Part shown: piece by piece, positions 50,339 to 59,695 of the stretch
Layout of the letters: every line of letters starts with the position of its first letter
How positions within the stretch are numbered: position 1 is the stretch's first letter
Assembly: GCF_910584445.1 (NCBI RefSeq)
Contig: NZ_CAJUBO010000007.1
Coordinates: 43,118-107,117, forward strand
Direction of reading: 5' to 3'
DNA from: an uncultured Desulfovibrio sp.
GTDB taxonomy: Bacteria > Desulfobacterota > Desulfovibrionia > Desulfovibrionales > Desulfovibrionaceae
Length of the DNA stretch: 64,000 nucleotides
Program-made: the position numbers and the translations under genes
Notes under the pieces: model-generated
Told to the model about the DNA's origin: nothing
What the model saw: only the letters and a program-made list of their open reading frames with translations
Databases searched by the model: none

Positions 50339-51871
50339 ATGGAACAATTGCTTGACTACCTGCCGGCGGTCTTCACCTGGTCCAACTTTCTGGTGCTGGC
50401 CTGCGGCTCGCTGGGCGGCCTGCTCTTCGGCGCCATGCCCGGACTCAGCCCCACCATGGCGGTGGCGCTCCTGGTGCCGTTCACCTTTTACATGCCCCCC
50501 GTGCCGTCACTCCTGCTGCTGGGCGCCGTCTATACGTCGGCGGTGGCCGGCGGCTCCATTTCGGCCATCCTGCTCAGCATCCCCGGCGCCCCGGCCTCCA
50601 TCGCCACGCTCCTCGACGGCTACCCCATGGCAAGAAAAGGACGCGCCCAGGAAGCGCTCTACACCACCTTTGTCTCCTCCCTCTTCGGCGGCGTGGTGGG
50701 CGCCCTGGCCCTCATCTTCCTGACGCCGCCCATGTCCGACTTCGCCATGAAGTTCGGGCCGTCGGAACTCTTCTGGACAACGGTGTTCGGCATCACGGTC
50801 ATTGCCGGGCTTTCCTCCGGCTCCATGCTCAAGGGCCTGTTCGGGGGCACCCTGGGGCTGCTGCTCGGCTGCATCGGCGAGAGCAGCGTCACCGGCGAGG
50901 GGCGCTTCATTTTCCATGAGGCCCTCACGTCGGGCATCGCCATCGTGCCCGCCCTCATCGGCCTGTTCGCCCTGCCGCAGATCGTGGAGATGATGGAAGA
51001 CGCCCACCTTATTTTTGAAAAGATCAAGGTGCGCGCCCAGCGCGGCCTGCTTGCCAGGGTCATCCGGCAACATGCCCGCTACAAGCGGTCGCTTTTCCTC
51101 GGCAGCCTCATCGGCACCGTCATCGGCGTCATCCCCGGTGCGGGCGCGCAGGTGGCCGGGCTTATGGCCTATGACCAGGTGAAGAAGATGGACAAGCACC
51201 CCGAACGCTTCGGCACGGGCGACCCGGAGGGCGTCTGCGCCAGCGAGTGCGCCAACAACGCCACCGTGGCGCCGGCCTGCATCCCGCTGCTCACCCTCTC
51301 CATCCCCGGCAGCCCCACGGCGGCCGTCCTTCTGGGCGGCCTGCTCATCCAGGGCCTGCTGCCCGGCCCGGAACTCTTCACCAAGAACGCCGACATCACC
51401 TATCCCTTCATCATCGGCATGTTCCTCGCCCAGTTCTTCATGTTCGGCTTCGGCATCCTCGTGTCGCGCTACACCCACATGGTGAGCGACATCCCCAACT
51501 ACATAATGTTCTGTTCGGTCATGATCCTCTGCGTCTTCGGCTCCTACTGCGTGCAGAACAGCATGGAGGACGTGTACATCATGTTCGGCCTGGGCGCGCT
51601 CATGCTCCTGTTCAAAAAGCTCGACATCCCGAGCGCGCCCATCGTCCTCGGCATCATCCTCGGCCCGCTGGCAGAGGAAAACTTCCTGCGCGGCAGGATG
51701 ATCGCCAATACCGACGTGGGCATGTGGCAGTACTTTTTCACCGGCGCCATCAATCAGGTGCTCATCGGCCTGTGCCTGCTCTCCCTCGTCTATGCCGCGT
51801 ACAACGAGATCCGTTTCGCGCGCCGGGCAAAGGCCCGGCTGGCGCATACCGCGGAGGAAGACCATGCCTAG
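50339..51871 (+). CDS. tctA: tripartite tricarboxylate transporter large permease
   Basis: A 510-residue membrane protein with about 12 hydrophobic segments and the TctA landmarks GAMPGLSPTMAVALLVPFTF, the IPGAPAS region and PGAGAQVAG, with ECANNATVA. It forms the permease with TctB and takes substrate from TctC. AAGGAG precedes the ATG; its end overlaps tctB by 8 bases. Confidence 0.94.
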   Translation: MEQLLDYLPAVFTWSNFLVLACGSLGGLLFGAMPGLSPTMAVALLVPFTFYMPPVPSLLLLGAVYTSAVAGGSISAILLSIPGAPASIATLLDGYPMARKGRAQEALYTTFVSSLFGGVVGALALIFLTPPMSDFAMKFGPSELFWTTVFGITVIAGLSSGSMLKGLFGGTLGLLLGCIGESSVTGEGRFIFHEALTSGIAIVPALIGLFALPQIVEMMEDAHLIFEKIKVRAQRGLLARVIRQHARYKRSLFLGSLIGTVIGVIPGAGAQVAGLMAYDQVKKMDKHPERFGTGDPEGVCASECANNATVAPACIPLLTLSIPGSPTAAVLLGGLLIQGLLPGPELFTKNADITYPFIIGMFLAQFFMFGFGILVSRYTHMVSDIPNYIMFCSVMILCVFGSYCVQNSMEDVYIMFGLGALMLLFKKLDIPSAPIVLGIILGPLAEENFLRGRMIANTDVGMWQYFFTGAINQVLIGLCLLSLVYAAYNEIRFARRAKARLAHTAEEDHA

Positions 51872-52319
51872 AGAATTTGCCGCCGCCCTTGTCATGACGG
51901 GCATCATCATCTTCTTCGGCTGCCAGCTCTCCGGCCCGGAGGACGAGCAATCGCTCCTGGTGCCGCGCTTTCTCCTCCTCCTTATGGGCATCTTCAACGC
52001 CGGACAGTACCTGCTGGCCCTGGTGCGCCACCGGCAGGGCATCGGCGCGCGCCTGTCCCTCGCGGGCTATCCGCTCAGGCGCGTGGCCGGGCTGTGCGCC
52101 CTGACCGTGCTCTATATCTGCGTTCTGGAATGGGCGGGGTTCTACCTGTCCTCGTTCCTCTACCTGACCGTCGCCTCCCTCCTGGCGCAGCCCATGCGCG
52201 TCACTCCCGGCGGCGCGCTGCGCCGCGCCGGGGTCTCCTTCATCTGCATCGCCTGCCTGTATCTGCTCTTTTCCCTCGGGCTTATGGTGCAGATCCCGAA
52301 GGGGTTCATGCCGTTCTGA
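51864..52319 (+). CDS. tctB: tripartite tricarboxylate transporter small permease
   Basis: A 151-residue protein with four hydrophobic segments, as in TctB. The ATG at 51864 overlaps the tctA stop by 8 bases and has GGAGGA upstream. It supports TctA in the inner membrane; TctB sequences vary widely, so the call relies on position and topology. Confidence 0.88.
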   Translation: MPREFAAALVMTGIIIFFGCQLSGPEDEQSLLVPRFLLLLMGIFNAGQYLLALVRHRQGIGARLSLAGYPLRRVAGLCALTVLYICVLEWAGFYLSSFLYLTVASLLAQPMRVTPGGALRRAGVSFICIACLYLLFSLGLMVQIPKGFMPF

Positions 52320-52373
52320 CCGGCGCCGGCCCCCGCGGGCCACGCCGCAATCTCTAACAGAGGAGAAACCGCA

Positions 52374-53342
52374 ATGAAACGTTTTCTCAGCTTCGCCCTC
52401 GCCGCCGCGCTGCTGCTGCCCCTGTCCGCCCGGGCAGAACCCGCCGACAAGTGGCCCTCGGGTCCCATCACCAATGTCTGCACCTATTCCGTCGGCTCGC
52501 AGACGGACGTGCAGGCGCGCATCGGCGCGCTGCCGGCGGAAAAATACTTCGGCCAGCCCATCGTCATCCTCAACAAGGCCGGGGCGGGCGGCCTCACGGG
52601 CTGGAACTGGTTCATGGACCACGCGGGTCGTGACGGCATGACCATGACCGTCTATAACCTCCCCAACTTCATCGCCCAGTCCATCGTCAAGAAAAACGCC
52701 AAGTACGACATCCACAAGATGGAGCCGCTCGCCAACTTCGCCGCCGACCCGGTGGTGCTGTTCGTGCCCAAGGACTCCCCCTTCAACAGCGTGAGCGACC
52801 TGGTGGAGTACGCCAAGGCGAATCCCGGCAAGGTCACGCTCAATGGCTCGGGGCTGTTCGTGGGCCATCATATCGCCCTGCTCCTCCTCCAAAAGGAGAC
52901 CGGCGCCAAGTTGACCTATATCCCCGAAAAAGGCGGTTCGGACGCCCTCCAGTCCATCCTGGCGGGCAAGGTCATGGGCGGCTTCAACAACCTTTCCATC
53001 GCCATGCGCGCCCCGGACAAGCTCAAGGTGCTGGGCATTGCCGACCTCAAGCGGCATGAATTCATGCCCGATGTGCCGACCTTCATGGAGCAGGGCTACA
53101 AGAGCCTGGACGACGCCACCACCAACTTCCGCGGATATGCGCTGCCCGCCGGCACGGACAAGGCCATCGTGGACAAGGCGGCCAGCAAGACCTACGAGAT
53201 GTTCAACGACCCCGTCGTCATCGAAAACCTGAAGAAGACCGGCGTCCCCTACCGCATCCTCGACCGCAAGGCCATGCTCGACATCTTCGCCAAGCGCGAG
53301 GCCATCCTCAAGGAGCTGCTCAAGGACTATGTGGAAAAATAG
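52374..53342 (+). CDS. tctC: periplasmic substrate-binding protein of the TTT transporter
   Basis: A 322-residue TctC/Bug-type binding protein. The signal peptide spans about residues 1-21. VIVNKAGAGG-like VILNKAGAGGLTGWNW, VLFVPKDSPF and LKVLGIADLKRHEFMPDVPTFMEQGY are typical of the family. It captures a carboxylate, and the regulator and rhodanese gene suggest a sulfur-linked one. GAGGAG lies before the ATG. Last gene of the operon. Confidence 0.94.
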   Translation: MKRFLSFALAAALLLPLSARAEPADKWPSGPITNVCTYSVGSQTDVQARIGALPAEKYFGQPIVILNKAGAGGLTGWNWFMDHAGRDGMTMTVYNLPNFIAQSIVKKNAKYDIHKMEPLANFAADPVVLFVPKDSPFNSVSDLVEYAKANPGKVTLNGSGLFVGHHIALLLLQKETGAKLTYIPEKGGSDALQSILAGKVMGGFNNLSIAMRAPDKLKVLGIADLKRHEFMPDVPTFMEQGYKSLDDATTNFRGYALPAGTDKAIVDKAASKTYEMFNDPVVIENLKKTGVPYRILDRKAMLDIFAKREAILKELLKDYVEK

Positions 53343-53345
53343 ACG

Positions 53346-53396
53346 GAGGCGCCGCTGACGGCGCCCTGGAAGAGGGGGGCGGCCACCGGCCGCCCC
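53346..53396. terminator. GC hairpins between convergent genes
   Basis: GGGGCGGCC (53376-53384) pairs with GGCCGCCCC (53388-53396), and GGCGCCG/CGGCGCC lies just before it near 53347-53364. There is no clear T-run. It separates tctC from the convergent flippase gene. Confidence 0.5.
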
Positions 53397-53410
53397 TTCG
53401 GCGTTTCAGG

Positions 53411-54988
53411 TCAGCCGCCGCGCCTGCGGCACAAGGCCGACCGCAGCCGCACGGCCAGCTCGCGCAGCTCGCGGCGCGTCAGCCCCAGAAGGCCGGGGGC
53501 GACCAGGCACAGGGCGGCCGCCAGGAAGGAGTACAGCACGCCGGAGGCGCAAAAACGGACGATATCGTCCAGCGCGCCCGGCGCCCCGGCGCCCATGGCC
53601 GCCGCAAGGAACAGTGTCGCCTCGCGCGCGCCGAAGGCCAGGGCCAGCAGCGCGGCGAGGCAGAGCAGCTGGTGGGCCGCATTGCGCCAGAAGGCAAAGG
53701 GAATGAAGCGCGAGGCCAGCCAGAGGTACAGGTTGACCGTGATGCACTGGACGGCCACGGTCTTGACGGCCAGGCCCGTGGCGCCCAGGCCGAGTCCCCC
53801 CAGATGCCCCGGCGCCAGCAGGAACCACGCCGCGGCAAAGCCGTAAACGCATTCGAACGCGGCCATGTTCCGCAAGACGCGCGTGCGCCCGGTGGCATGG
53901 AAGACCGAGCCTGCCAGCTGCCCATAGGCCTGGTGGAGCGGATACAGGGCCATGATCTGCACCGGCAGGATGGCCGCCGCGAACTGCGCCCCGCCGAAAA
54001 AGTCCACCAGGGCAGCTCCCTCGGCCAGGGTGAAGCAGGAAAAATAGGCGGCGACGGCATAGAGCAGCGGCGCGAAGCGCGTCAGGAGCCGCCCCATGGC
54101 CGGGACATCCTTCCGCCCCCAGGCGATGGAAAACTCGCGCATGACCAGCGGCGTCATGGCCGAGACAAAGAGAAAGCAGGCCATGCTCACCTTTTGCGAC
54201 AGCGCGAAAAAGCCCTGCTGGGCGCTGCCGTCGAACCACTGGAGCAGCCAGCGCTCGGCCGTGAGCATGAAGAAGGACAGCAGCGCCTGCACAAAGAGCG
54301 GATGGCTGTAGTCGAAAAATTCCCGGCCATAGGCCCGCATCTGCGCCCTGTCCGGCCGAAGCCGGAGGGGCACGCCGCACTCGCGCCAGTGGCGGCGGCT
54401 CACCAGCCAGAAGGCCAGCGCCGTGGCGCCGAGCATGAGGTACTGCTGGGCGAAGAGGCTTTCGATGGTGAGCAGGTCCCCCCAGAACAGCAGGCCGAGC
54501 AGGGCCACGGCAAGCAGGGAGATGACCGTGCGCGCCAGCTCCGAGGGGATGGTGGCGCCAAGCGCGTCGTTCATGGAGCGCAGGACGCGCCCCCACCACG
54601 TCAGAAAGGCCCAGAGCGCGGCCAGCGGCGCGAGCCAGAGCGGGACGCCCGGCATGAGCAGCCCGCCCGCGGGCGGCCAGAGCATGAGCAGGGCCGCCAG
54701 CAGGCTCACCACGGCCACGCCGAGGCTCACGCGCAGGTAAAAGCCGGCCAGCGCGGTCTCGTCCCGGCGGCGGGAGAGGGCATTGTAAAAGCAGGTGGAC
54801 GTGCCCATGTCCAGAAAGCCGGAGAGCTGCTGGAACAGGTTGGTGGCGAAGCTGTAATTGCCGTACATCTGCGGACCCAGGGCGCGCGGCAGGATGGCCT
54901 CCATGGCGAGATAGACCGGGACGGAGGCCATATTGGCAAGCAGCTTGAAGCCGTAGCGGCGCGCCAGCGTGGGCGTCGGGCGTTGCAT
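53411..54988 (-). CDS. polysaccharide flippase-like membrane protein (MATE/MurJ/Wzx superfamily)
   Basis: A 525-residue protein with about 12-14 hydrophobic helices, of the Wzx/PST type. The N-terminal YGFKLLANMASVPVYLAMEAILPRALGPQMYGNYSFA segment is typical of lipid-linked oligosaccharide flippases. The ATG at 54988 is chosen because the family begins here, though it has no clear ribosome-binding site. No glycosyltransferase genes are adjacent, so the substrate is unknown. Confidence 0.83.
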   Translation of the reverse strand: MQRPTPTLARRYGFKLLANMASVPVYLAMEAILPRALGPQMYGNYSFATNLFQQLSGFLDMGTSTCFYNALSRRRDETALAGFYLRVSLGVAVVSLLAALLMLWPPAGGLLMPGVPLWLAPLAALWAFLTWWGRVLRSMNDALGATIPSELARTVISLLAVALLGLLFWGDLLTIESLFAQQYLMLGATALAFWLVSRRHWRECGVPLRLRPDRAQMRAYGREFFDYSHPLFVQALLSFFMLTAERWLLQWFDGSAQQGFFALSQKVSMACFLFVSAMTPLVMREFSIAWGRKDVPAMGRLLTRFAPLLYAVAAYFSCFTLAEGAALVDFFGGAQFAAAILPVQIMALYPLHQAYGQLAGSVFHATGRTRVLRNMAAFECVYGFAAAWFLLAPGHLGGLGLGATGLAVKTVAVQCITVNLYLWLASRFIPFAFWRNAAHQLLCLAALLALAFGAREATLFLAAAMGAGAPGALDDIVRFCASGVLYSFLAAALCLVAPGLLGLTRRELRELAVRLRSALCRRRGG

Positions 54989-55105
54989 GGAGGGAACGTA
55001 CACGTTTTCGCGCGGCGCCGAAAGACCCTTGACGCGGGCCGCTCCGAACGGCGCCGGGGCGCCGCGCGCGTCCGGAAGCAGGCCGCCCAAAAGTGCCGGG
55101 AGGAC

Positions 55106-55135
55106 TTGACGCGCCGCCCCGTTCCCCCGTATATG
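55106..55135 (+). promoter_or_regulatory. candidate promoter of the dsr operon
   Basis: TTGACG (55106-55111) and TATATG (55130-55135) with an 18-base spacer, placing the start near 55142, about 77 bases before the RsbRD gene. Confidence 0.55.
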
Positions 55136-55218
55136 GGGGAAATCCATGTTCACGCGGGCAGGGACGTTCCGGCGGGCGCGCCGGGACGCATCCTCGCGCG
55201 CGCAACCCCGGGCCGGGC

Positions 55219-55821
55219 ATGAGATCACTGAAGATCCTGCGCGAACACAAGAAAGAAGTGGTCGATTCCTGGGTGGAGGCGGTCTTCGCCACCTACCCCC
55301 TGGAAACCACGGGCTTTCTCCGTACCCGGCGCGACCCCTTCACCAATCCCGTGGCGCACATGACGCGCGAGGCCGCCAATGTCCTCTTTGACGCCGTGGC
55401 CGGAGAGGATGTGCAGGCCGCCACGGTGCGGGCCTCGCTCGAGCGTTTCGTCAAGCTGCGCGCCGTGCAGAAATTCGCTCCCAGCCAGAGCCTCGCGGTC
55501 TTTTACCTCATGAAGCCCATCCTCCGCGAAAAGGTCATGCCCGAAATGCGCCTCAAGGGACGCCTGGAGGACTACCTTGACGCGGAATCGCGCCTCGACA
55601 CGCTGGCCCTGCTCGCGTTCGACATCTATGCCGAAGCGCGCGAGACCGTGGCCGAGTCGCGCATCAAAGAGATCAAGAACCAGCATGCCCAGCTCGCGCG
55701 CTGGGCGCAGCGCCTCGAAAACGGGCCGGAGGCCGACGCCGCCCCCGCGCCCATCCCCCCAACGGACCCAATGGATCCCCCGGCGGGCGATCCTGATCTG
55801 AACCCCAGCCAAGCGAGGTAG
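55219..55821 (+). CDS. RsbRD N-terminal-domain protein preceding dsrMKJOP
   Basis: A 200-residue cytoplasmic, mostly helical protein with an RsbRD_N-type domain (about 10-155): LREHKKEVVDSWVEAVFATYPLET and FTNPVAHMTREAANVLFDAV. A Pro-rich tail follows. A gene of this type heads dsrMKJOP in many desulfovibrios; the domain belongs to stress-signalling RsbR relatives, but there is no STAS domain. The role is unknown; a sensory or assembly function for the Dsr complex is inferred. It ends 3 bases before dsrM. Confidence 0.82.
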   Translation: MRSLKILREHKKEVVDSWVEAVFATYPLETTGFLRTRRDPFTNPVAHMTREAANVLFDAVAGEDVQAATVRASLERFVKLRAVQKFAPSQSLAVFYLMKPILREKVMPEMRLKGRLEDYLDAESRLDTLALLAFDIYAEARETVAESRIKEIKNQHAQLARWAQRLENGPEADAAPAPIPPTDPMDPPAGDPDLNPSQAR

Positions 55822-55824
55822 GGA

Positions 55825-56844
55825 ATGTTTGCATCGTTGGTCCTCGTGCTGCTCATCGCGGCCATCGCCTGGATCGGAGCGAGCGTGGGGCTCGCGCCGC
55901 TCTTCGGCGTGGCGCTGCCGTATGCGGCGGTGCTCGTCTTCATCGGCGGCATGATCTGGCGCATGACGTACTGGGCGAAATCCCCGGTGCCCTTCTGCAT
56001 CCCCACCACGGGCGGGCAGGAACAGTCGCTCGACTTCATCAAGCAGGCCAAGATCGACTGCCCCAGCACCACCTGGGGCGTGATCAAGCGCATGTTCACC
56101 GAGGTTTTCCTCTTCCGCTCGCTCTTCCGCAACACGAGCGCGGAAATGGTGGAGAACGACCCCGTCAACCAAGGTCCGCGCCTCATCTACTATTCCTCCA
56201 AGTGGCTCTGGGCGTTCGCGCTCGTCTTCCACTACTCGATCCTGGTCATCTTCATCCGCCACTTCCGCTTCTTCATGGAGCCGGTGCCGCTGCCCATCAC
56301 CTGGGTGGAGACCATCGACGGCATCATGCAGGTGGGTTCGCCCCGCTTTTACTGGACCGGGGGCCTCGCGCTCTGCGCCCTGCTCTTCCTGCTGGCGCGG
56401 CGGCTCTTCAACCACCGCCTGCGCTACATCTCGCTGCTCAACGACTACTTCCCGCTCTGGCTCCTGCTCGGCATCGTCAGCAGCGGCCTGTGCCTGCGCT
56501 ACTTTGACAAGACCGAGATCTCGCAGGTCAAGATCTACCTCATGGGCCTGACGCACTTCGCGCCGGTGTCCGCCGCGGGCATCAACGAGCTGTTCTTTGT
56601 CCACCTGACGCTCGTGTGCGTCCTGCTCATCTGCTTCCCCTTCTCCAAGCTCGCGCACATGCCCGGCGTCTTCTTCAGCCCCACGCGCAACATGGCGACC
56701 GATTCGCGGCGCGTCCGGCATATCAACCCCTGGAATCCGCCCAAGCAGTACTTCACCTACGCCGAATACGAGGATACCTACCGCGACGCCATGGCCGAGG
56801 CCGGGCTTCCCCTGGACAAGCAACCCGAAAAGGCCGCCGAGTAA
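55825..56844 (+). CDS. dsrM: DsrM, membrane cytochrome b subunit of the sulfite-reduction-linked complex
   Basis: A 339-residue inner-membrane NarI-like cytochrome b with at least five helices and histidines in helices (FHYSILVIFIRH, LTHFAPVSAAG) suited to heme b. It exchanges electrons with the menaquinone pool and with DsrK. GAGGTAGGGA precedes the ATG. First of five closely spaced dsr genes. Confidence 0.95.
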   Translation: MFASLVLVLLIAAIAWIGASVGLAPLFGVALPYAAVLVFIGGMIWRMTYWAKSPVPFCIPTTGGQEQSLDFIKQAKIDCPSTTWGVIKRMFTEVFLFRSLFRNTSAEMVENDPVNQGPRLIYYSSKWLWAFALVFHYSILVIFIRHFRFFMEPVPLPITWVETIDGIMQVGSPRFYWTGGLALCALLFLLARRLFNHRLRYISLLNDYFPLWLLLGIVSSGLCLRYFDKTEISQVKIYLMGLTHFAPVSAAGINELFFVHLTLVCVLLICFPFSKLAHMPGVFFSPTRNMATDSRRVRHINPWNPPKQYFTYAEYEDTYRDAMAEAGLPLDKQPEKAAE

Positions 56845-56856
56845 GGAGGCATCACG

Positions 56857-58518
56857 ATGGCAAAACTCCCCACGCCGCAAATGCTCGTCGCCAGCCGCCC
56901 GGCCTTTCCGGACAAGGACTGGTTCGACACCAAGCCGGACTTCATCCCCGGCAGCTATTGCTATCCGGCCAAGATGGAGACCATGGAGCTTCTGCACATG
57001 CCGCACCCGCATGAGTGGGACCCCATGGCCGAAGACTGGAACCTGCCCGACGACTGGGAAAAGATCCTCTGCGACGCCTTTGCCGACAGGCTCGAAAAGC
57101 ACCGCTCGCTCAAGCTCTTCATGGACATCTGCGTGCGCTGCGGCGCCTGCGCGGACAAGTGCCACTTCTTCCTCGGCACCAACGACCCCAAGAACATGCC
57201 CGTGCTGCGGGCGGAGCTGCTCCGCTCCCTCTACCGCCGCGACTACACCATGCTCGGCAAGCTCCTCGGCAAGCGCGTGGGCGCGCGCGGCTGGGACAAG
57301 AGCGTGGTCAAGGAACTCTTCTACTACGCCTACCAGTGCACGGAGTGCCGCCGCTGCTCGCTCTTCTGCCCCTACGGCATCGACACGGCGGAGATCACCA
57401 TGATCGTGCGCGAGCTGCTGCATGAAGTGGGCCTGGGCCTGCACTGGATCATGGACCCGGTGAAAAACTGCAGCTTCACGGGCAACCACCTGGGCATCCA
57501 GCCGCACTCCTATGTGGAGATCGTGGAAATGCTCGCCGACGACTGCGAGACCGTCACCGGCATCCGGCCCAAGACGCCCTTCAACAAGAAAAACGCGGAG
57601 ATCCTCTTCATCACGCCCTCGGGCGACGTCTTCGCGGAGCCGGGCATCTACACCTTCATGGGCTACCTGCTCCTCTTCCACGAGCTGGACCTCGACTACA
57701 CCTTCTCCACCTATGCGTCGGAAGGCGGCAACTTCGGCTCCTTCGTCTCCTTCAACATGGCAAAGAAGCTCAACGCCAAGATGTACGCCGAGGCGGAGCG
57801 CCTCAACGTCAAGTGGATCCTCGGCGGCGAGTGCGGCCATATGTGGCGCGTCATCAACCAGTATATGGACACCTACAACGGACCCGCCCCCGCCAATATG
57901 GAGGTGCCGGTCTCGCCCATCACGGGCACGGTGTTCGACATGGCCCGTTCCACCAAGATGGTGCACATCGCCGAGTTCACGGCCGACCTCATCCACCACA
58001 ACAAGCTCAAGCTCGACCCGCGCAGGAACGCCAACCTCGTGACCACCTGGCACGACTCCTGCAATCCGGCGCGCGGCATGGGCCTGCTGGATGAGCCGCG
58101 CTATGTGCTCCGCCATGTCTGCGACAACTTCGTGGAAATGCCGGAGAACACCATCCGCGAGCAGACCTTCTGCTGCGGCGCCGGTTCCGGCCTGAACACC
58201 GAGGAGATCATGGAGCTGCGCATGCGTTCCGGCATGCCGCGCGGCAACGCCCTGCGCTATGTGCAGCAGAAATACGGCGTCAATCACATGGCCTGCGTCT
58301 GCGCCATTGACCGCGCCACACTGCCGCCGCTTGCCGACTACTGGGCCCCGGGCTGCACCGTGAGCGGTCTGCACGAGCTTGTGGGCAACGCCCTGGTGAT
58401 GAAGGGCGAGGCCAAGCGCACCATGAACCTGCGCCAGGAAGACCTGCCCGAGGAGGCCCTGGACGATGCGGAAACTCCGGCGGACGGGAACGCCGCCAGC
58501 CAGGGGGAGGGCCGATAG
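56857..58518 (+). CDS. dsrK: DsrK, iron-sulfur subunit with HdrD-like CCG motifs
   Basis: A 553-residue cytoplasmic-side protein. Two 4Fe-4S binding sets begin at Cys92 (CVRCGACADKCHFF) and Cys161 (CTECRRCSLFCPYG). The C-terminal CCG-type cysteine set (GGECGH, HDSC, FCCGAGSG) resembles the HdrD active site that holds a special 4Fe-4S cluster. It is thought to reduce the DsrC trisulfide produced during sulfite reduction. The stop is directly followed by dsrJ. Confidence 0.96.
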   Translation: MAKLPTPQMLVASRPAFPDKDWFDTKPDFIPGSYCYPAKMETMELLHMPHPHEWDPMAEDWNLPDDWEKILCDAFADRLEKHRSLKLFMDICVRCGACADKCHFFLGTNDPKNMPVLRAELLRSLYRRDYTMLGKLLGKRVGARGWDKSVVKELFYYAYQCTECRRCSLFCPYGIDTAEITMIVRELLHEVGLGLHWIMDPVKNCSFTGNHLGIQPHSYVEIVEMLADDCETVTGIRPKTPFNKKNAEILFITPSGDVFAEPGIYTFMGYLLLFHELDLDYTFSTYASEGGNFGSFVSFNMAKKLNAKMYAEAERLNVKWILGGECGHMWRVINQYMDTYNGPAPANMEVPVSPITGTVFDMARSTKMVHIAEFTADLIHHNKLKLDPRRNANLVTTWHDSCNPARGMGLLDEPRYVLRHVCDNFVEMPENTIREQTFCCGAGSGLNTEEIMELRMRSGMPRGNALRYVQQKYGVNHMACVCAIDRATLPPLADYWAPGCTVSGLHELVGNALVMKGEAKRTMNLRQEDLPEEALDDAETPADGNAASQGEGR

Positions 58519-58905
58519 ATGTATAACGCCAAAGCCGTGATCATTGGCATCGTCATCTTTGTGGCGATTTTCAGCTCGCCCTTCTGGACGAGCTGGATCG
58601 GCCAGACGTATCAGAAGACCGGCGTGGTGCTGCCCGCCGGCGAAAAGACCTGCATCGAGGAGACGGAGTTCATGCGCGCCCAGCACATGCGCCTGCTCGA
58701 CGAATGGCGCGATCAGGCCCTGCGCGAGGAGAACCGCGTCTATGTCTCGGCGCTGGACGGCAGGAAATGGGTCATCAGCCTCCAGAACACCTGTCTGAAG
58801 TGCCATTCCAACTACACGGAATTCTGCGAAAAGTGCCATGTGGCCAACAGCGTCTATCCCTACTGCTGGACTTGCCACATCATTCCCACGGAGGGCAAGC
58901 GATGA
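58519..58905 (+). CDS. dsrJ: DsrJ, triheme cytochrome c
   Basis: A 128-residue periplasmic cytochrome with three CxxCH sites at residues 92, 103 and 116 (CLKCH, CEKCH, CWTCH). An uncleaved N-terminal hydrophobic anchor (about 5-24) is present. DsrJ is known for one heme with unusual Cys/His ligation. The ATG follows the dsrK stop with no gap; its end overlaps dsrO by 4 bases. Confidence 0.95.
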   Translation: MYNAKAVIIGIVIFVAIFSSPFWTSWIGQTYQKTGVVLPAGEKTCIEETEFMRAQHMRLLDEWRDQALREENRVYVSALDGRKWVISLQNTCLKCHSNYTEFCEKCHVANSVYPYCWTCHIIPTEGKR

Positions 58906-59684
58906 AAACGAGCAGAAGAAAGTTCCTCAAGGTGGCGGGGCTTTCGGCCTTTGCCCTTGCCGGCGGGATGACGGCGCTTGCGGGCGAGGCCGGCGCCCAG
59001 GTGGCCCCGGGCAAATACATCAAGCGCGAGGGCATGCTCTCGGCCAAACGCTGGGCCATGGTCATCGACACGCGCCGCTTCACGAGCGAAGCCGACTACG
59101 CGCCGCTCATCGCGGCCTGCAACAAGGCGCACAATATCCCGGACATCCCGGGCGACCGCAACGTCAAGTGGATCTGGACGGACACCTTTGACCATGTCTT
59201 TCCCGACGACATGAACAACCACCTCAACGCGGCGGTGCGCGCCAAGCCCTATATGCTGCTGTGCAACCACTGCACCAATCCGCCCTGCGTGCGCGTCTGT
59301 CCCACGCAGGCCACCTACAGGATGGAAGACGGCATCGTGGCTATGGACTACCACCGCTGCATCGGCTGCCGCTTCTGCATGGCCGGCTGCCCCTACGGCG
59401 CGCGCTCCTTCAACTTCATCGACCCGCGCCTCCACCTTGCCGATCCGGTGCCCAATCCGGCCTTTCCCACGCGCATGATCGGCGTGGTGGAAAAGTGCAA
59501 CTTCTGCGTGGAACGGCTCAATGAAGGCAAGCTCCCGGCCTGTGTGGAAGCCTCCGACGGGCGGCTCCTCTTCGGCGATCTGGAAGACCCGAACTCCACG
59601 GTGCGCAAGGCCCTGGCCGCCAACTACAGCATCCGCCGCAAGCCGAGCCTCGGCACCCAGCCCGGCGTCTACTACCTCATCTAG
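58902..59684 (+). CDS. dsrO: DsrO, periplasmic ferredoxin-like iron-sulfur subunit
   Basis: A 260-residue protein with a Tat signal (SRRKFLK, then a hydrophobic stretch and GAQVA cleavage region). The 4Fe-4S cysteine sets include CNHCTNPPCVRVCPTQ, CIGCRFCMAGCPYG and CNFCVERL. It passes electrons between DsrJ and DsrP on the periplasmic face. The ATG at 58902 overlaps the dsrJ stop and is set by the Tat signal. Confidence 0.95.
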   Translation: MKTSRRKFLKVAGLSAFALAGGMTALAGEAGAQVAPGKYIKREGMLSAKRWAMVIDTRRFTSEADYAPLIAACNKAHNIPDIPGDRNVKWIWTDTFDHVFPDDMNNHLNAAVRAKPYMLLCNHCTNPPCVRVCPTQATYRMEDGIVAMDYHRCIGCRFCMAGCPYGARSFNFIDPRLHLADPVPNPAFPTRMIGVVEKCNFCVERLNEGKLPACVEASDGRLLFGDLEDPNSTVRKALAANYSIRRKPSLGTQPGVYYLI

Positions 59685-59695
59685 GGAGAAAGGCC

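Noticed and set aside
55225..58878. Minus-strand open frame of 1217 codons across the dsr operon
   Set aside because: Its translation is His/Arg/Glu-rich without any domain, and it lies wholly antisense to dsrM, dsrK and dsrJ, whose protein families are unmistakable. It is a product of high GC at third positions.
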